The notes beneath the pieces were generated by a model. That model searched no databases. It worked only from the letters and a program-made list of their open reading frames with translations, and was not told the origin of the DNA. From assembly GCA_001828445.1 (NCBI GenBank), contig MHYJ01000025.1:1-8309 (forward strand): 8,309 bases of DNA, read 5' to 3'. Position 1 is the first letter of the stretch. Each line of letters opens with the position of its first letter. The position numbers and the translations under genes were made by a program. The stretch comes from Planctomycetes bacterium RBG_16_43_13. Its GTDB lineage: Bacteria; Planctomycetota; MHYJ01. Below, one piece after another: positions 1 through 6,248 of the stretch.

Positions 1-450
1 CGTCAGTAATGGCTTAAGGTATTGTCTGCTAAAGCGGTATGGTTGTATCGGCTTTATAGAGGTTGATATCAGAACCTTCGCCTTGTAAACAAGGTCTCTA
101 TCGACACCTTGTGAGTTTTTTTCATATATTTCACTTGTAGGGGCGAAAATTACGGAGAGTATATTCAGGCATTTATTACATAATGAGATATGCTCCTCTA
201 CATTACTGCATTCTGCTTGCGATAATTCTCTGCAAGCATAATGTTGTATTAATTCCACATCAGGGCATTGGCCGTGTGGCTGTTCATCTATAGATATGTT
301 TCGTATGTTCTGTGAGACATATTCAAGATGAGAGATGATGGTTTTACAGTTATTGCAGGTATCTATGTGCCCTGTAGCTGTTTTTGCCTCTTCAGCGTCC
401 AACTCTCCATCCAAAAACTGCGATAGTTTTTCTGTTTCAATACACTTCAT
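1..450 (-). CDS. Tandem zinc-finger (zf-HC2-like) putative anti-sigma factor, C-terminus cut by window edge
   Basis: The minus strand is open from an ATG at 450 to position 1 with no stop, giving 150 visible residues; the C-terminus lies outside the window. Two copies of the anti-sigma zinc-finger signature are visible: Cys3 with H28-x3-C32-x2-C35, and Cys62 with H87-x3-C91-x2-C94. The second copy begins CPDVE, typical of the zf-HC2 (ZAS) family, whose members bind and inhibit ECF sigma factors. The gene lies 57 bases downstream of an ECF-type sigma gene on the same strand, the usual sigma/anti-sigma order. A GAGG eight bases before the ATG can serve as ribosome binding site. No membrane helix is seen in the visible part; many relatives carry one after the finger, so it may lie beyond the edge. 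Two fingers in one protein is less common than one. The family call is fairly sure; partnership with the adjacent sigma factor is inferred from position. Confidence 0.8.
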   Translation of the reverse strand, partial: MKCIETEKLSQFLDGELDAEEAKTATGHIDTCNNCKTIISHLEYVSQNIRNISIDEQPHGQCPDVELIQHYACRELSQAECSNVEEHISLCNKCLNILSVIFAPTSEIYEKNSQGVDRDLVYKAKVLISTSIKPIQPYRFSRQYLKPLLT

Positions 451-507
451 AAGAATAACCTCGTTATACTATTCGATTCGTAGCACCAAATTATTACAAT
501 ATTGTTA

Positions 508-1143
508 CTACCCCTCATTTACTATCCTGCTATCTATACCGAGTTCTTTCAAGCGTTCCGCTACTTTCTCCTTTGCCCTATATATGATAGATGCCACTAT
601 ACCTGTTGTCATATTCAGCATCTGTGCTATTTCTCGATATTTTTTATCCTCATAAAAGAAGAGCTTTATTACCATCCTATCCTTAGCGGATATGTCTTTT
701 AACACGGCTCTTATTATAGATACAAGCTCCGCCTTTTCAGTGTTGGAGGAGGGAGATAATGTTTTCTGTTCTGTGAATAGGGCGGTGCCAGCAGGTTCGT
801 CTTGTCTGTCTTCTTCATCACCATATTTATAGAATGGGACTGTATGCGACGCTCCTTTTTTCCTGAAATAGTCGATACTCTTGGCACGGGTAATCATACC
901 GAGCCAGTTTGTGAAGCTGTATTGTGAGTCATATTGCCTGAGCAACCTAAAGTCATTTTTTACCAGTGCGTATAGCACATCACCAAATATGTCCTCTAAA
1001 TCCGCTTTGATATACGTTATCAATTGGGAATTTAAGGTGTCTAATATTACGTGGTAAATGAAGTTAGAGTATCGCTCTGCGAATGTATTCCATGCTATTT
1101 TACTTCCTTTGATACAATCTCGTATTAATTCCTTCTCGTTCAT
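508..1143 (-). CDS. RNA polymerase sigma factor, ECF (sigma-70 family)
   Basis: This 211-residue protein has the two-domain layout of ECF sigma factors. Region 2 lies at about residues 15-97, beginning near 'AWNTFAERY' and ending with 'TRAKSIDYFRKKG', where ECF factors bind core polymerase and the -10 element. A variable acidic linker (about 105-135) follows. Region 4, a helix-turn-helix for the -35 element, lies at about 140-200 and contains 'YREIAQMLNMTTGIVASIIYRAKEKV'. The ATG at 1143 is chosen because the family's usual opening (EKELIRDCIKG) starts there; the frame stays open up to a TTG at 1188, but that stretch resembles nothing in the family. There is no Shine-Dalgarno before the ATG, and a good -10 box lies only 15 bases upstream, so the message may be nearly leaderless. 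The anti-sigma-like gene follows on the same strand. The ECF subgroup and regulon cannot be told from sequence alone. Confidence 0.88.
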   Translation of the reverse strand: MNEKELIRDCIKGSKIAWNTFAERYSNFIYHVILDTLNSQLITYIKADLEDIFGDVLYALVKNDFRLLRQYDSQYSFTNWLGMITRAKSIDYFRKKGASHTVPFYKYGDEEDRQDEPAGTALFTEQKTLSPSSNTEKAELVSIIRAVLKDISAKDRMVIKLFFYEDKKYREIAQMLNMTTGIVASIIYRAKEKVAERLKELGIDSRIVNEG

Positions 1144-1158
1144 TATAGTTAATGGAGG

Positions 1159-1188
1159 ATTATATACGCAGAATAGGAGAGATAGCAA
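1159..1188 (-). promoter_or_regulatory. Candidate sigma-70-type promoter of the ECF sigma gene
   Basis: On the minus strand TTGCTA (1188-1183) is followed by 18 bases and then a perfect TATAAT (1164-1159). Transcription would begin near 1152, about nine bases before the ATG at 1143, leaving almost no leader. The AT-rich setting makes chance -10 matches common, and a second TATAAT overlaps the ATG itself. The case rests on spacing plus the missing Shine-Dalgarno. Confidence 0.4.
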
Positions 1189-1220
1189 ATAAGATTTTAT
1201 AGTTTGGTATAGGGGTAGGG

Positions 1221-2177
1221 CTACTTTACGGGCATCCCATTCTTTTTAGCAACGTTTTTCCAGTTGCTTTTTGTCCACTCTAATTCATCATTGATTAGTT
1301 TTTCCCACTCCACTGATGTTGCTTTTTGAATTGCCTCTTTGTAGTCGCTTCCATTTACCCTATTTTTCGCAAAATCCTTGACTGTTTGAGCCCCAAACTG
1401 TTGATTGATATACGTCCAGAATAGGTATCCTCTACCGTAGTTTGCCTCATAGTGAGGGTATGCCTCACCTGCCTTTTTTGGTTCTGTCTTTGTCAATATG
1501 AAATACATTATTCCATCAGGGCTATCTTCGACGTATTTTGCCAACCCCTCATTCATCCAAGAAGGACCAAACCCTGAGAAATAGACATGGGTCATCTCGT
1601 GAATAATGCTGTGCCTTAAGCCATCAATAGTGTTATTCCCTGAACTACCAAGCCAAATCTCAAGCGACCCCTTACCTTTTACCCCGCCTCCTTGGCCGCC
1701 CCAGCCCCCTTTATTGGCAGAGGAAACACTAATTTTGACATCTAAATCTTCAAAAAATAGCCCCAGTTTATCGTATAGATGCAAGAGAACTGTTGTCCAG
1801 TTTTCTCTATTCTTTATCCACTCTATTGCCTCCTTTGCATTTGTTGAGGATGCCACTGCATCTAACTTGCTATCATCTGGTATGTGTATACCATCTTTTG
1901 CTGCTTTTACGAATTTATCATAGTCCTTCGGCACCCATTTGCCGTTTTTATTTATATAGCCAAGCTTTTCTCTTGCTCCTTTATGATTGAGATTTATTGA
2001 TATTGCCCTCTCAAATTCTTTTTTAGCAAGGTCGTCGAGTTTCTTCCCCTCACACCAAAGCCCAAGTTTATAATGCCCCTCGACGTCGTCAGATTTGATG
2101 CTCGAGAGTTTCTTCTCATATTCCTTGATTGTTTTATCATCATCTGGGAGCGATATATTAGGTAGTAGAGATGCCAC
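1221..2177 (-). CDS. Secreted zinc metalloprotease (peptidase MA-like, HExxH) with N-terminal TPR-like segment
   Basis: The first accepted start codon is GTG at 2177 (318 residues), but translation probably begins at an ACG at 2204, see the separate site entry. Numbering here is from the GTG. Residues 32-82 form a TPR-like hairpin (GHYKLGLWCEGKKL, then AKKEFERAISIN) leading into 'LGYINKNGKWV', a style I associate with planctomycete secreted proteins. A glycine-rich loop spans 155-172. The zinc site is H193-E194-M-T-H197, with E210 in 'WMNEGLAKYVE' as likely third ligand, as in Peptidase_MA_2-type gluzincins; plant-type basic secretory protein peptidases share this layout. The tail (YGRGYLFWTYINQQFG, then EAIQKATSVEWEKL) matches the helical C-terminus of such enzymes. 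The gene starts just after a lipoprotein gene and precedes the sigma gene, so a role at the cell surface is likely. The substrate is unknown. Confidence 0.82.
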   Translation of the reverse strand: MASLLPNISLPDDDKTIKEYEKKLSSIKSDDVEGHYKLGLWCEGKKLDDLAKKEFERAISINLNHKGAREKLGYINKNGKWVPKDYDKFVKAAKDGIHIPDDSKLDAVASSTNAKEAIEWIKNRENWTTVLLHLYDKLGLFFEDLDVKISVSSANKGGWGGQGGGVKGKGSLEIWLGSSGNNTIDGLRHSIIHEMTHVYFSGFGPSWMNEGLAKYVEDSPDGIMYFILTKTEPKKAGEAYPHYEANYGRGYLFWTYINQQFGAQTVKDFAKNRVNGSDYKEAIQKATSVEWEKLINDELEWTKSNWKNVAKKNGMPVK

Positions 2178-2201
2178 CAGAAGTATTACCAGTAGTTTTC
2201 T

Positions 2202-2218
2202 CGTATGCGATACTCCTT
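2202..2218 (-). promoter_or_regulatory. Strong Shine-Dalgarno followed by an ACG, probable true start of the metalloprotease
   Basis: AAGGAG (2218-2213) is followed eight bases later by ACG (2204-2202), in frame with the protease. Starting there adds nine residues (M/T-R-K-L-L-V-I-L-L) before the GTG codon and completes a short signal peptide: two basic residues, then a hydrophobic run. No ATG, GTG or TTG lies between the frame's upstream stop (2217-2219) and the GTG at 2177, which sits 35 bases from the Shine-Dalgarno and would remove most of the signal peptide. Either ACG is used as a rare start or an ATG has changed by one transition or a sequencing error. Confidence 0.55.
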
Positions 2219-2227
2219 AAAACACTA

Positions 2228-2800
2228 CTAATTACGACTATTTTCTATTTGGATATTGTCAATCAGGAACGTTGCCGGTATATCCTTAGGTTCAAATCCT
2301 ACGCCGTTTATTTTACTTATATCTAATGTTTTGTTGTCTCCCATTCCCCAGTCGAATTTGAATTTACTTAGTGGTATAGTATATTTGTTCCATTCAGTTT
2401 CTATGTTAAATACTGATGCAAAACCCTTCATGTCAGGCCATGCCCCTAAATTTATATACACCTTGGCATTGGTTGGCTTTTCTCCCTTTGCCCAGAACGA
2501 GATTTGATTTGCCCCTTCTGGCCACGTGTCTATCTTTGCCAATACGGTGAACCAGCCGCCTTTTTTCTTTCTCTCTGTAAAACTTATATGTAGTGCACCT
2601 TTGCCATCCTTCGCATCATTAGTAGTTGAGAAATCTCCTATGATGCTATCGGTAGCCATCTTATCCCATTTCTCTAAACCTCCCTCGAAATCATCTACTA
2701 ATAAGGCATCTTTACTAACAAAATTGGTAGAGCCACCTGCTCCTGCACAGCCACTTACTAAAAGGATAGATAAGACCACCAGTGGAAGATATTTAGCCAT
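2228..2800 (-). CDS. Outer-surface lipoprotein with carbohydrate-binding-like (CBM11/CIA30-type) beta-sandwich domain
   Basis: The 190-residue product starts with a lipoprotein signal: basic Lys3, a hydrophobic run at 5-15, and the lipobox V15-S16-G17-C18. Ala19 after the Cys does not signal inner-membrane retention, so an outer-membrane location is likely in a Gram-negative cell. After a Gly/Ser linker, residues 33-187 read as a galactose-binding-like beta-sandwich: 'LLVDDFEGGLEKW' at the front, 'ISFWAKGE' in the middle, and 'ATFLIDNIQIE' as the closing strand. CBM11 and CIA30 domains share this frame, and CBM11 binds glucans. No catalytic motif is visible. The ATG at 2800 has AGGAGG nine bases upstream. 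The metalloprotease follows after about 24 bases to its likely start, so the two are probably co-transcribed. Ligand unknown; the fold is inferred from motif pattern. Confidence 0.75.
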   Translation of the reverse strand: MAKYLPLVVLSILLVSGCAGAGGSTNFVSKDALLVDDFEGGLEKWDKMATDSIIGDFSTTNDAKDGKGALHISFTERKKKGGWFTVLAKIDTWPEGANQISFWAKGEKPTNAKVYINLGAWPDMKGFASVFNIETEWNKYTIPLSKFKFDWGMGDNKTLDISKINGVGFEPKDIPATFLIDNIQIENSRN

Positions 2801-2964
2801 CTCGCAGTTCCTCCTAACTTAATATGGTATTAGATAGTTATATTCTCTAAAGTTCAACAAGTTTTTAATTGGATAATATCTGGCAAATAACATTCGTTCC
2901 CAGTTATAGAATTGTTGCAGTCGTATATTGAATTAGATTGTCTTTATGGTAATATTTAACGTTT
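2801..2964. promoter_or_regulatory. Divergent intergenic promoter region
   Basis: These 164 AT-rich bases separate the leftward lipoprotein gene from the rightward transporter gene and must hold both promoters. On the minus strand AGGAGG (2815-2810) is the lipoprotein's ribosome binding site. A minus-strand GGGAAC (2901-2896) followed 17 to 18 bases on by an AT-rich TATTATC-like segment faintly resembles an ECF promoter. No clear sigma-70 pair is seen for the lipoprotein gene and no long palindrome is present. Confidence 0.5.
2928..2955 (+). promoter_or_regulatory. Candidate promoter of the MFS transporter gene
   Basis: TTGAAT (2928-2933), a 16-base spacer, then TAATAT (2950-2955) gives an imperfect sigma-70-type pair. 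A start site near 2962 would fall about three bases before the ATG at 2965, so the transcript would be leaderless; no Shine-Dalgarno lies before that ATG. The -10 match is only four of six bases. Confidence 0.3.
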
Positions 2965-4365
2965 ATGTATAGTAGAGATGACAAGGTAGAGGCCGCGGGC
3001 GTGAATCGGGAACTGGCAGTTGGCAAAAGCCAGATAGTAGATACCTCAACAATAAGAAAAAGTTTATCCAATGCTACCAAAGACGGGGTATTCTACTCCA
3101 TAATGGTTCATTTCGGCGAGGCGTTTGTTCAGTTGTTTGCCCTGTTTCTTAAAGCCACTAATACACAGATTGGTCTAATAACTGCCTTACCGCAGTTGAT
3201 AGGAACATCCTGCAACGCGCTCTCTGTGGAAGTAGTGGATAGATTGAAGAAAAGAAAACTCATATCCGTAGTAAGTGCCTCCTTACAAGGCATTGTGTGG
3301 TTGCCTATGTGTTTGAGCGTATTTCTGCCATCTGGTGTAGCTATATACGTTCTGCTCGTATCTATGATAGTATATGTATCTGCCTTTAATTTTAGTGTTC
3401 CACCATATCTAAGTATGCTTGGTGATTTAGTTCCTGCAGATGAGAGAGGTAAATACTTCGGTAGGCGAAGTATGCTGACGATTGTTATATCGCTACCTAC
3501 ATTTTTTATTGCTGGTTATATATTAGATATATGGAAATTAGCAGGATATGAGTATTTAGGTTTCCTATCCATATTTGCTGTAGCGTTTCTGGCAAGAACG
3601 GTGTCTGTAGTGTATATCAACTCTATATATGAACCACCGTATATAGTTCAGGAGAAAGACCGTTTCAGTTTATGGGACTTTATACGCAGATATCCGGACT
3701 CTAACTTTGCAAGATTTACGTTCTACACAGCTATTATAAGAATGTGTGCCTGCACAGCTGGTCCATACTTTGCTATATATATGATGAGAGACCTCAAATT
3801 CTCATACATAGAGTTTGTGGTAGTAACAATAGTGGCTGAGATAACAAGGGCTGTCGCTATGCCATACTGGGGTAAATTGAGTGATAGGATAGGTAATAAG
3901 ATGATTATAAAGTTTACTGGTATAGGTGTCTCTATTGTCCCATTTGTATGGTTAATATATCCGTCAATATGGTGTGTTCTTATCGCTGAGGCGTATAGCG
4001 GCATTGTTTGGTCGGGCTTCGAGTTGGCGACGGGTAATTTCCTCTTTGATTCTGTTACTCCACAGAAGCGAGCGAGGTGTAGTGCCTATTACAATCTCCT
4101 GAATGGCTACGGCGTATTTGTAGGTGCTATAGTGGGGGGACTTTTAGCTGATAAACTTCCTTCATCCGTATCATTACTGGGTAACAGAATAGACCTGCTA
4201 TCATCACTACAAATTATAATATTTGGTTCTGGTATACTACGTTTAGTGTCGAGTGTCTTACTCATTAGCACCTTCAAAGAGCCCAGAAGTAATATCATTC
4301 CAATAGGAGCAAAAGATTTGTTTTTGCACTGGATTAGAATAAAGCACAACAGCAATTTAGAATAA
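2965..4365 (+). CDS. Major facilitator superfamily (MFS) transporter, substrate unknown
   Basis: The 466-residue protein is rich in hydrophobic segments consistent with a 12-helix MFS carrier in the inner membrane. The hallmark loop motif appears in the C-terminal half as GKLSDRIGNK (303-312) and in degenerate form in the N-terminal half as VDRLKKRK (91-98). 'GDLVPADERGKYFGRR' (153-168) is echoed by 'DSVTPQKRARCSAYYN' (362-377), as expected from the internal two-fold repeat of the fold. About 40 hydrophilic residues precede the first helix, longer than usual, so a later start such as the GTG at 3001 is possible; neither start has a clear Shine-Dalgarno. The branch with a LVPxxxRGxxFGRR loop is widespread and poorly characterised, so no substrate is proposed. 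It is divergent from the lipoprotein gene and upstream of a small membrane-protein gene on the same strand. Confidence 0.85.
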   Translation: MYSRDDKVEAAGVNRELAVGKSQIVDTSTIRKSLSNATKDGVFYSIMVHFGEAFVQLFALFLKATNTQIGLITALPQLIGTSCNALSVEVVDRLKKRKLISVVSASLQGIVWLPMCLSVFLPSGVAIYVLLVSMIVYVSAFNFSVPPYLSMLGDLVPADERGKYFGRRSMLTIVISLPTFFIAGYILDIWKLAGYEYLGFLSIFAVAFLARTVSVVYINSIYEPPYIVQEKDRFSLWDFIRRYPDSNFARFTFYTAIIRMCACTAGPYFAIYMMRDLKFSYIEFVVVTIVAEITRAVAMPYWGKLSDRIGNKMIIKFTGIGVSIVPFVWLIYPSIWCVLIAEAYSGIVWSGFELATGNFLFDSVTPQKRARCSAYYNLLNGYGVFVGAIVGGLLADKLPSSVSLLGNRIDLLSSLQIIIFGSGILRLVSSVLLISTFKEPRSNIIPIGAKDLFLHWIRIKHNSNLE

Positions 4366-4431
4366 TTTTTATCCTGCTCGTTAAAAACAGGGAGTATTAT
4401 ATAGGTTGGAAACGTTAGTAATAATAAAGCA

Positions 4432-4839
4432 ATGAAATGCACACATAAGCAGTTAATTATCTATGCAGGACTATTCTGGGTTATTGTCGGTTCATCGCTT
4501 ATTATAAGGGGTGTTGTATTATTAAACGGCAATTCCGAGTGGCTATACATCGTAGGTGTGGCGGTAGTGGCTGGATTATTAAAGGCATATTTTGTCCTAC
4601 GGCAAGCGGCCCGACGAACGGTTACAAGAATAATTGGGTTAACCACACCTGTTCCGTTCTACAGAATGTATAGCGGCAAGTGGTGGCTACTTATACTGCT
4701 TATGATAGGAATGGGGATGACTCTTATGGTTCTACACGTCTCACCGCTCCTACGGGGGGCGATTATTATTGGTGTAGGCGTCTCACTCTTGGTAGGTAGT
4801 ATAGGATATTGGCAGGAGCTGCAAAGGGTTAATAGTTAA
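4432..4839 (+). CDS. Conserved-looking four-helix membrane protein of unknown function
   Basis: The 135-residue product has four predicted membrane helices at about 8-30, 37-56, 84-102 and 107-126. A loop at 57-83 with several arginines (RQAARRTVTR) separates the two hairpins; by the positive-inside rule this loop and both termini face the cytoplasm. The 'KAYFVLRQAARR' stretch after helix 2 and the 'GxGMxL' in helix 3 look like features of a small family of bacterial membrane proteins with no assigned role, recalled by pattern only. No catalytic or metal-binding motif is seen. The ATG at 4432 has no Shine-Dalgarno, and no better start is apparent. The gene lies 66 bases after the transporter gene and 85 before the HPS-RraA gene on the same strand; linkage to either is uncertain. 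Confidence 0.7.
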   Translation: MKCTHKQLIIYAGLFWVIVGSSLIIRGVVLLNGNSEWLYIVGVAVVAGLLKAYFVLRQAARRTVTRIIGLTTPVPFYRMYSGKWWLLILLMIGMGMTLMVLHVSPLLRGAIIIGVGVSLLVGSIGYWQELQRVNS

Positions 4840-4861
4840 AGGTTGATATCCATTTCTAACT
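4834..4861 (+). terminator. Weak hairpin plus T-rich run after the small membrane-protein gene
   Basis: AGTTAAAGG (4834-4842) can pair, with two small bulges, with the stretch ending TAACT (4850-4861). The stem includes the stop codon of the preceding gene and is followed by the pyrimidine-rich TTCCTTCTTGTTT. It is AT-rich and interrupted, so termination would be inefficient at best. Confidence 0.28.
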
Positions 4862-4868
4862 TTCCTTC

Positions 4869-4892
4869 TTGTTTATTTGTCCAAACAATTGT
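4869..4892. repeat. Overlapping small dyads upstream of the HPS-RraA gene
   Basis: TTGTTT (4869-4874) and AAACAA (4883-4888) form a perfect six-base inverted repeat with an eight-base centre. It overlaps the eight-base palindrome ACAATTGT (4885-4892). The pair sits 33-56 bases before the ATG at 4925, where a regulator could act, but the arms are short and AT-rich. Confidence 0.3.
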
Positions 4893-4924
4893 AAAATCTG
4901 AAAGTAGAACGTCAGGTTCATATT

Positions 4925-6232
4925 ATGGAACAACCAATTTTACAGGTAGCATTAGATTTTCTGGAGCTATCGCGTGCACTAAAATGTGCTGAGGAGGCGG
5001 TGCGAGGTGGTGCTACTTGGATAGAGGCAGGGACACCGCTTATAAAGAGCGAGGGGCTTGATTCAATCCGTTCATTGAGGAAGAAATTTCCCAAGCATTT
5101 TATAATAGCAGATCTAAAAACGATGGACGCAGGCAGGGCTGAGATGGAGGCATCCGCTAAGGCAGGTGCAAACGCCGCCACCGTTATGGGCGCTGCATCT
5201 GAGTCAACTATCCTTGAGTGTATAGAGGCAGGTAGAAACTATGGATTAAATATTATTGTAGATTTACTCGGTGTTGCTGACCCTGTGGTGCTTGCTAAAC
5301 TCTGCGAAGAGTGGGGCGCACATCATCTAAGTATACATATCCCGATAGACGACCAGATGCGCGGTTCTGCTGACCCCCTTGCAGAACTTAAACGGATACG
5401 AGCATCAGTGAAAATGCCCATATCCATAGCAGGTGGAATAAACTCTGAGACAGCAGGCGAGTGCGTAGCCGCAGGGGCTGACATAGTTATAGTCGGTGGG
5501 GCAATAACTAAATCTGCTAATGCAGAGGATGCAACCCGCACAATCCTAACTGCTATGAGGTCAAAGACAAAAATTGCTACTACTCTATATAAGCGCGGAG
5601 GAGCTGCTGAAATTAGAAATATATTGCGACAGGTCTCCACACCGAATATATCAGATGCTATGCACAGAAGTGGTGATATACCAGGTATTCTCCCTATACA
5701 GAGCAATACAAGGATTGTGGGACCATCTTTCACTGTAAGGACATATCCTGGCGACTGGGCAAAGCCGGTTGAGGCAATAGAATTTGCTAAGGAAGGAGAT
5801 GTTATAATTATAGATGCCGGTGGTGCGATGCCTGCTGTCTGGGGTGAGCTTGCGAGCGAAAGTTGTCTACAAAGAAGGATAGCAGGTGTTGTCATAGACG
5901 GGGCGATTAGGGATGTGGATGCTATTAGACAAATAGGGTTTCAGGCGTTTGCTAAATTTATCACTCCAACGGCTGGTGAGCCAAAGGGCTTTGGTGAGAT
6001 GGGTGTAACAATAAAGGTGAGTGGTGTTACTGTGTCCCCTGGCGACTGGATAGTAGGGGATGATAGTGGCTTGGTTATAATACCTAAACAGAAGGCAGTA
6101 GAGGTCGCAAACAGGGCAATGGATGTGTTAGAAAAGGAAAACCGCCTTCGTGAGGAAATACGTAGAAATAGCACACTCTCTAAAGTTACAGAGCTGATAA
6201 AGTGGGAGAAACAGATAGCGGAGGGGAAGTAA
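4925..6232 (+). CDS. Bifunctional 3-hexulose-6-phosphate synthase / RraA-like (HMG-aldolase family) fusion
   Basis: Residues 1-212 form a TIM-barrel 3-hexulose-6-phosphate synthase of the orotidine-phosphate decarboxylase suprafamily, joining formaldehyde to ribulose 5-phosphate or running in reverse. Visible marks are Asp11, Glu34, the catalytic D63-x-K65-x-x-D68 in 'ADLKTMDAG', 'VDLLGVADP' (112-120), His138, and phosphate-binding 'AGGIN' and 'VGGAI'. After a linker, residues 225-400 are an RraA/MenG-like domain with G307-E308 and, about 20 residues on, R329-D330 in 'DGAIRDVD'. This Gly-Glu/Arg-Asp pattern is that of HMG/CHA-type class II pyruvate aldolases, so the second domain may be an enzyme and not an RNase E regulator. 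Charged helices fill 400-435. HPS-RraA fusions are known, notably in archaea, where HPS supplies pentose phosphates. No hexuloisomerase gene is in the window. The ATG has only a weak AGG upstream. The fold calls are firm; reaction direction and the second activity are open. Confidence 0.9.
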   Translation: MEQPILQVALDFLELSRALKCAEEAVRGGATWIEAGTPLIKSEGLDSIRSLRKKFPKHFIIADLKTMDAGRAEMEASAKAGANAATVMGAASESTILECIEAGRNYGLNIIVDLLGVADPVVLAKLCEEWGAHHLSIHIPIDDQMRGSADPLAELKRIRASVKMPISIAGGINSETAGECVAAGADIVIVGGAITKSANAEDATRTILTAMRSKTKIATTLYKRGGAAEIRNILRQVSTPNISDAMHRSGDIPGILPIQSNTRIVGPSFTVRTYPGDWAKPVEAIEFAKEGDVIIIDAGGAMPAVWGELASESCLQRRIAGVVIDGAIRDVDAIRQIGFQAFAKFITPTAGEPKGFGEMGVTIKVSGVTVSPGDWIVGDDSGLVIIPKQKAVEVANRAMDVLEKENRLREEIRRNSTLSKVTELIKWEKQIAEGK

Positions 6233-6248
6233 CTCCCTAATGTAAATC

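Noticed and set aside
496..505. Palindrome ACAATATTGT between the sigma and anti-sigma genes as an operator
   Set aside because: Ten AT-rich bases arise easily by chance here, it lies between two co-directional genes, and there is no promoter next to it.
335..655. Open frame on the plus strand over the sigma/anti-sigma junction
   Set aside because: It is antisense to two recognisable genes, has a Ser/Ile/Tyr-rich composition typical of shadow frames, and matches no domain.
1144..1188. Extension of the sigma factor to the TTG at 1188
   Set aside because: The added residues resemble no sigma N-terminus, no ribosome site precedes the TTG, and the bases are better explained as promoter.
4365..4400. 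CCTG...CAGG after the transporter gene as a terminator
   Set aside because: Four paired bases with a 12-base loop and no T-run after it do not make a terminator.
60..4850. Shared string GGTTGATATC at about 61-70 and 4841-4850 as a dispersed repeat
   Set aside because: The match is ten bases long, flanks differ at once, and one copy is inside a coding frame. It is explained by chance.
5323..5895. 190-codon open frame antisense to the HPS-RraA gene
   Set aside because: The sense frame has clear catalytic motifs across this whole stretch; the antisense product is a low-information mirror of it with no start signal.
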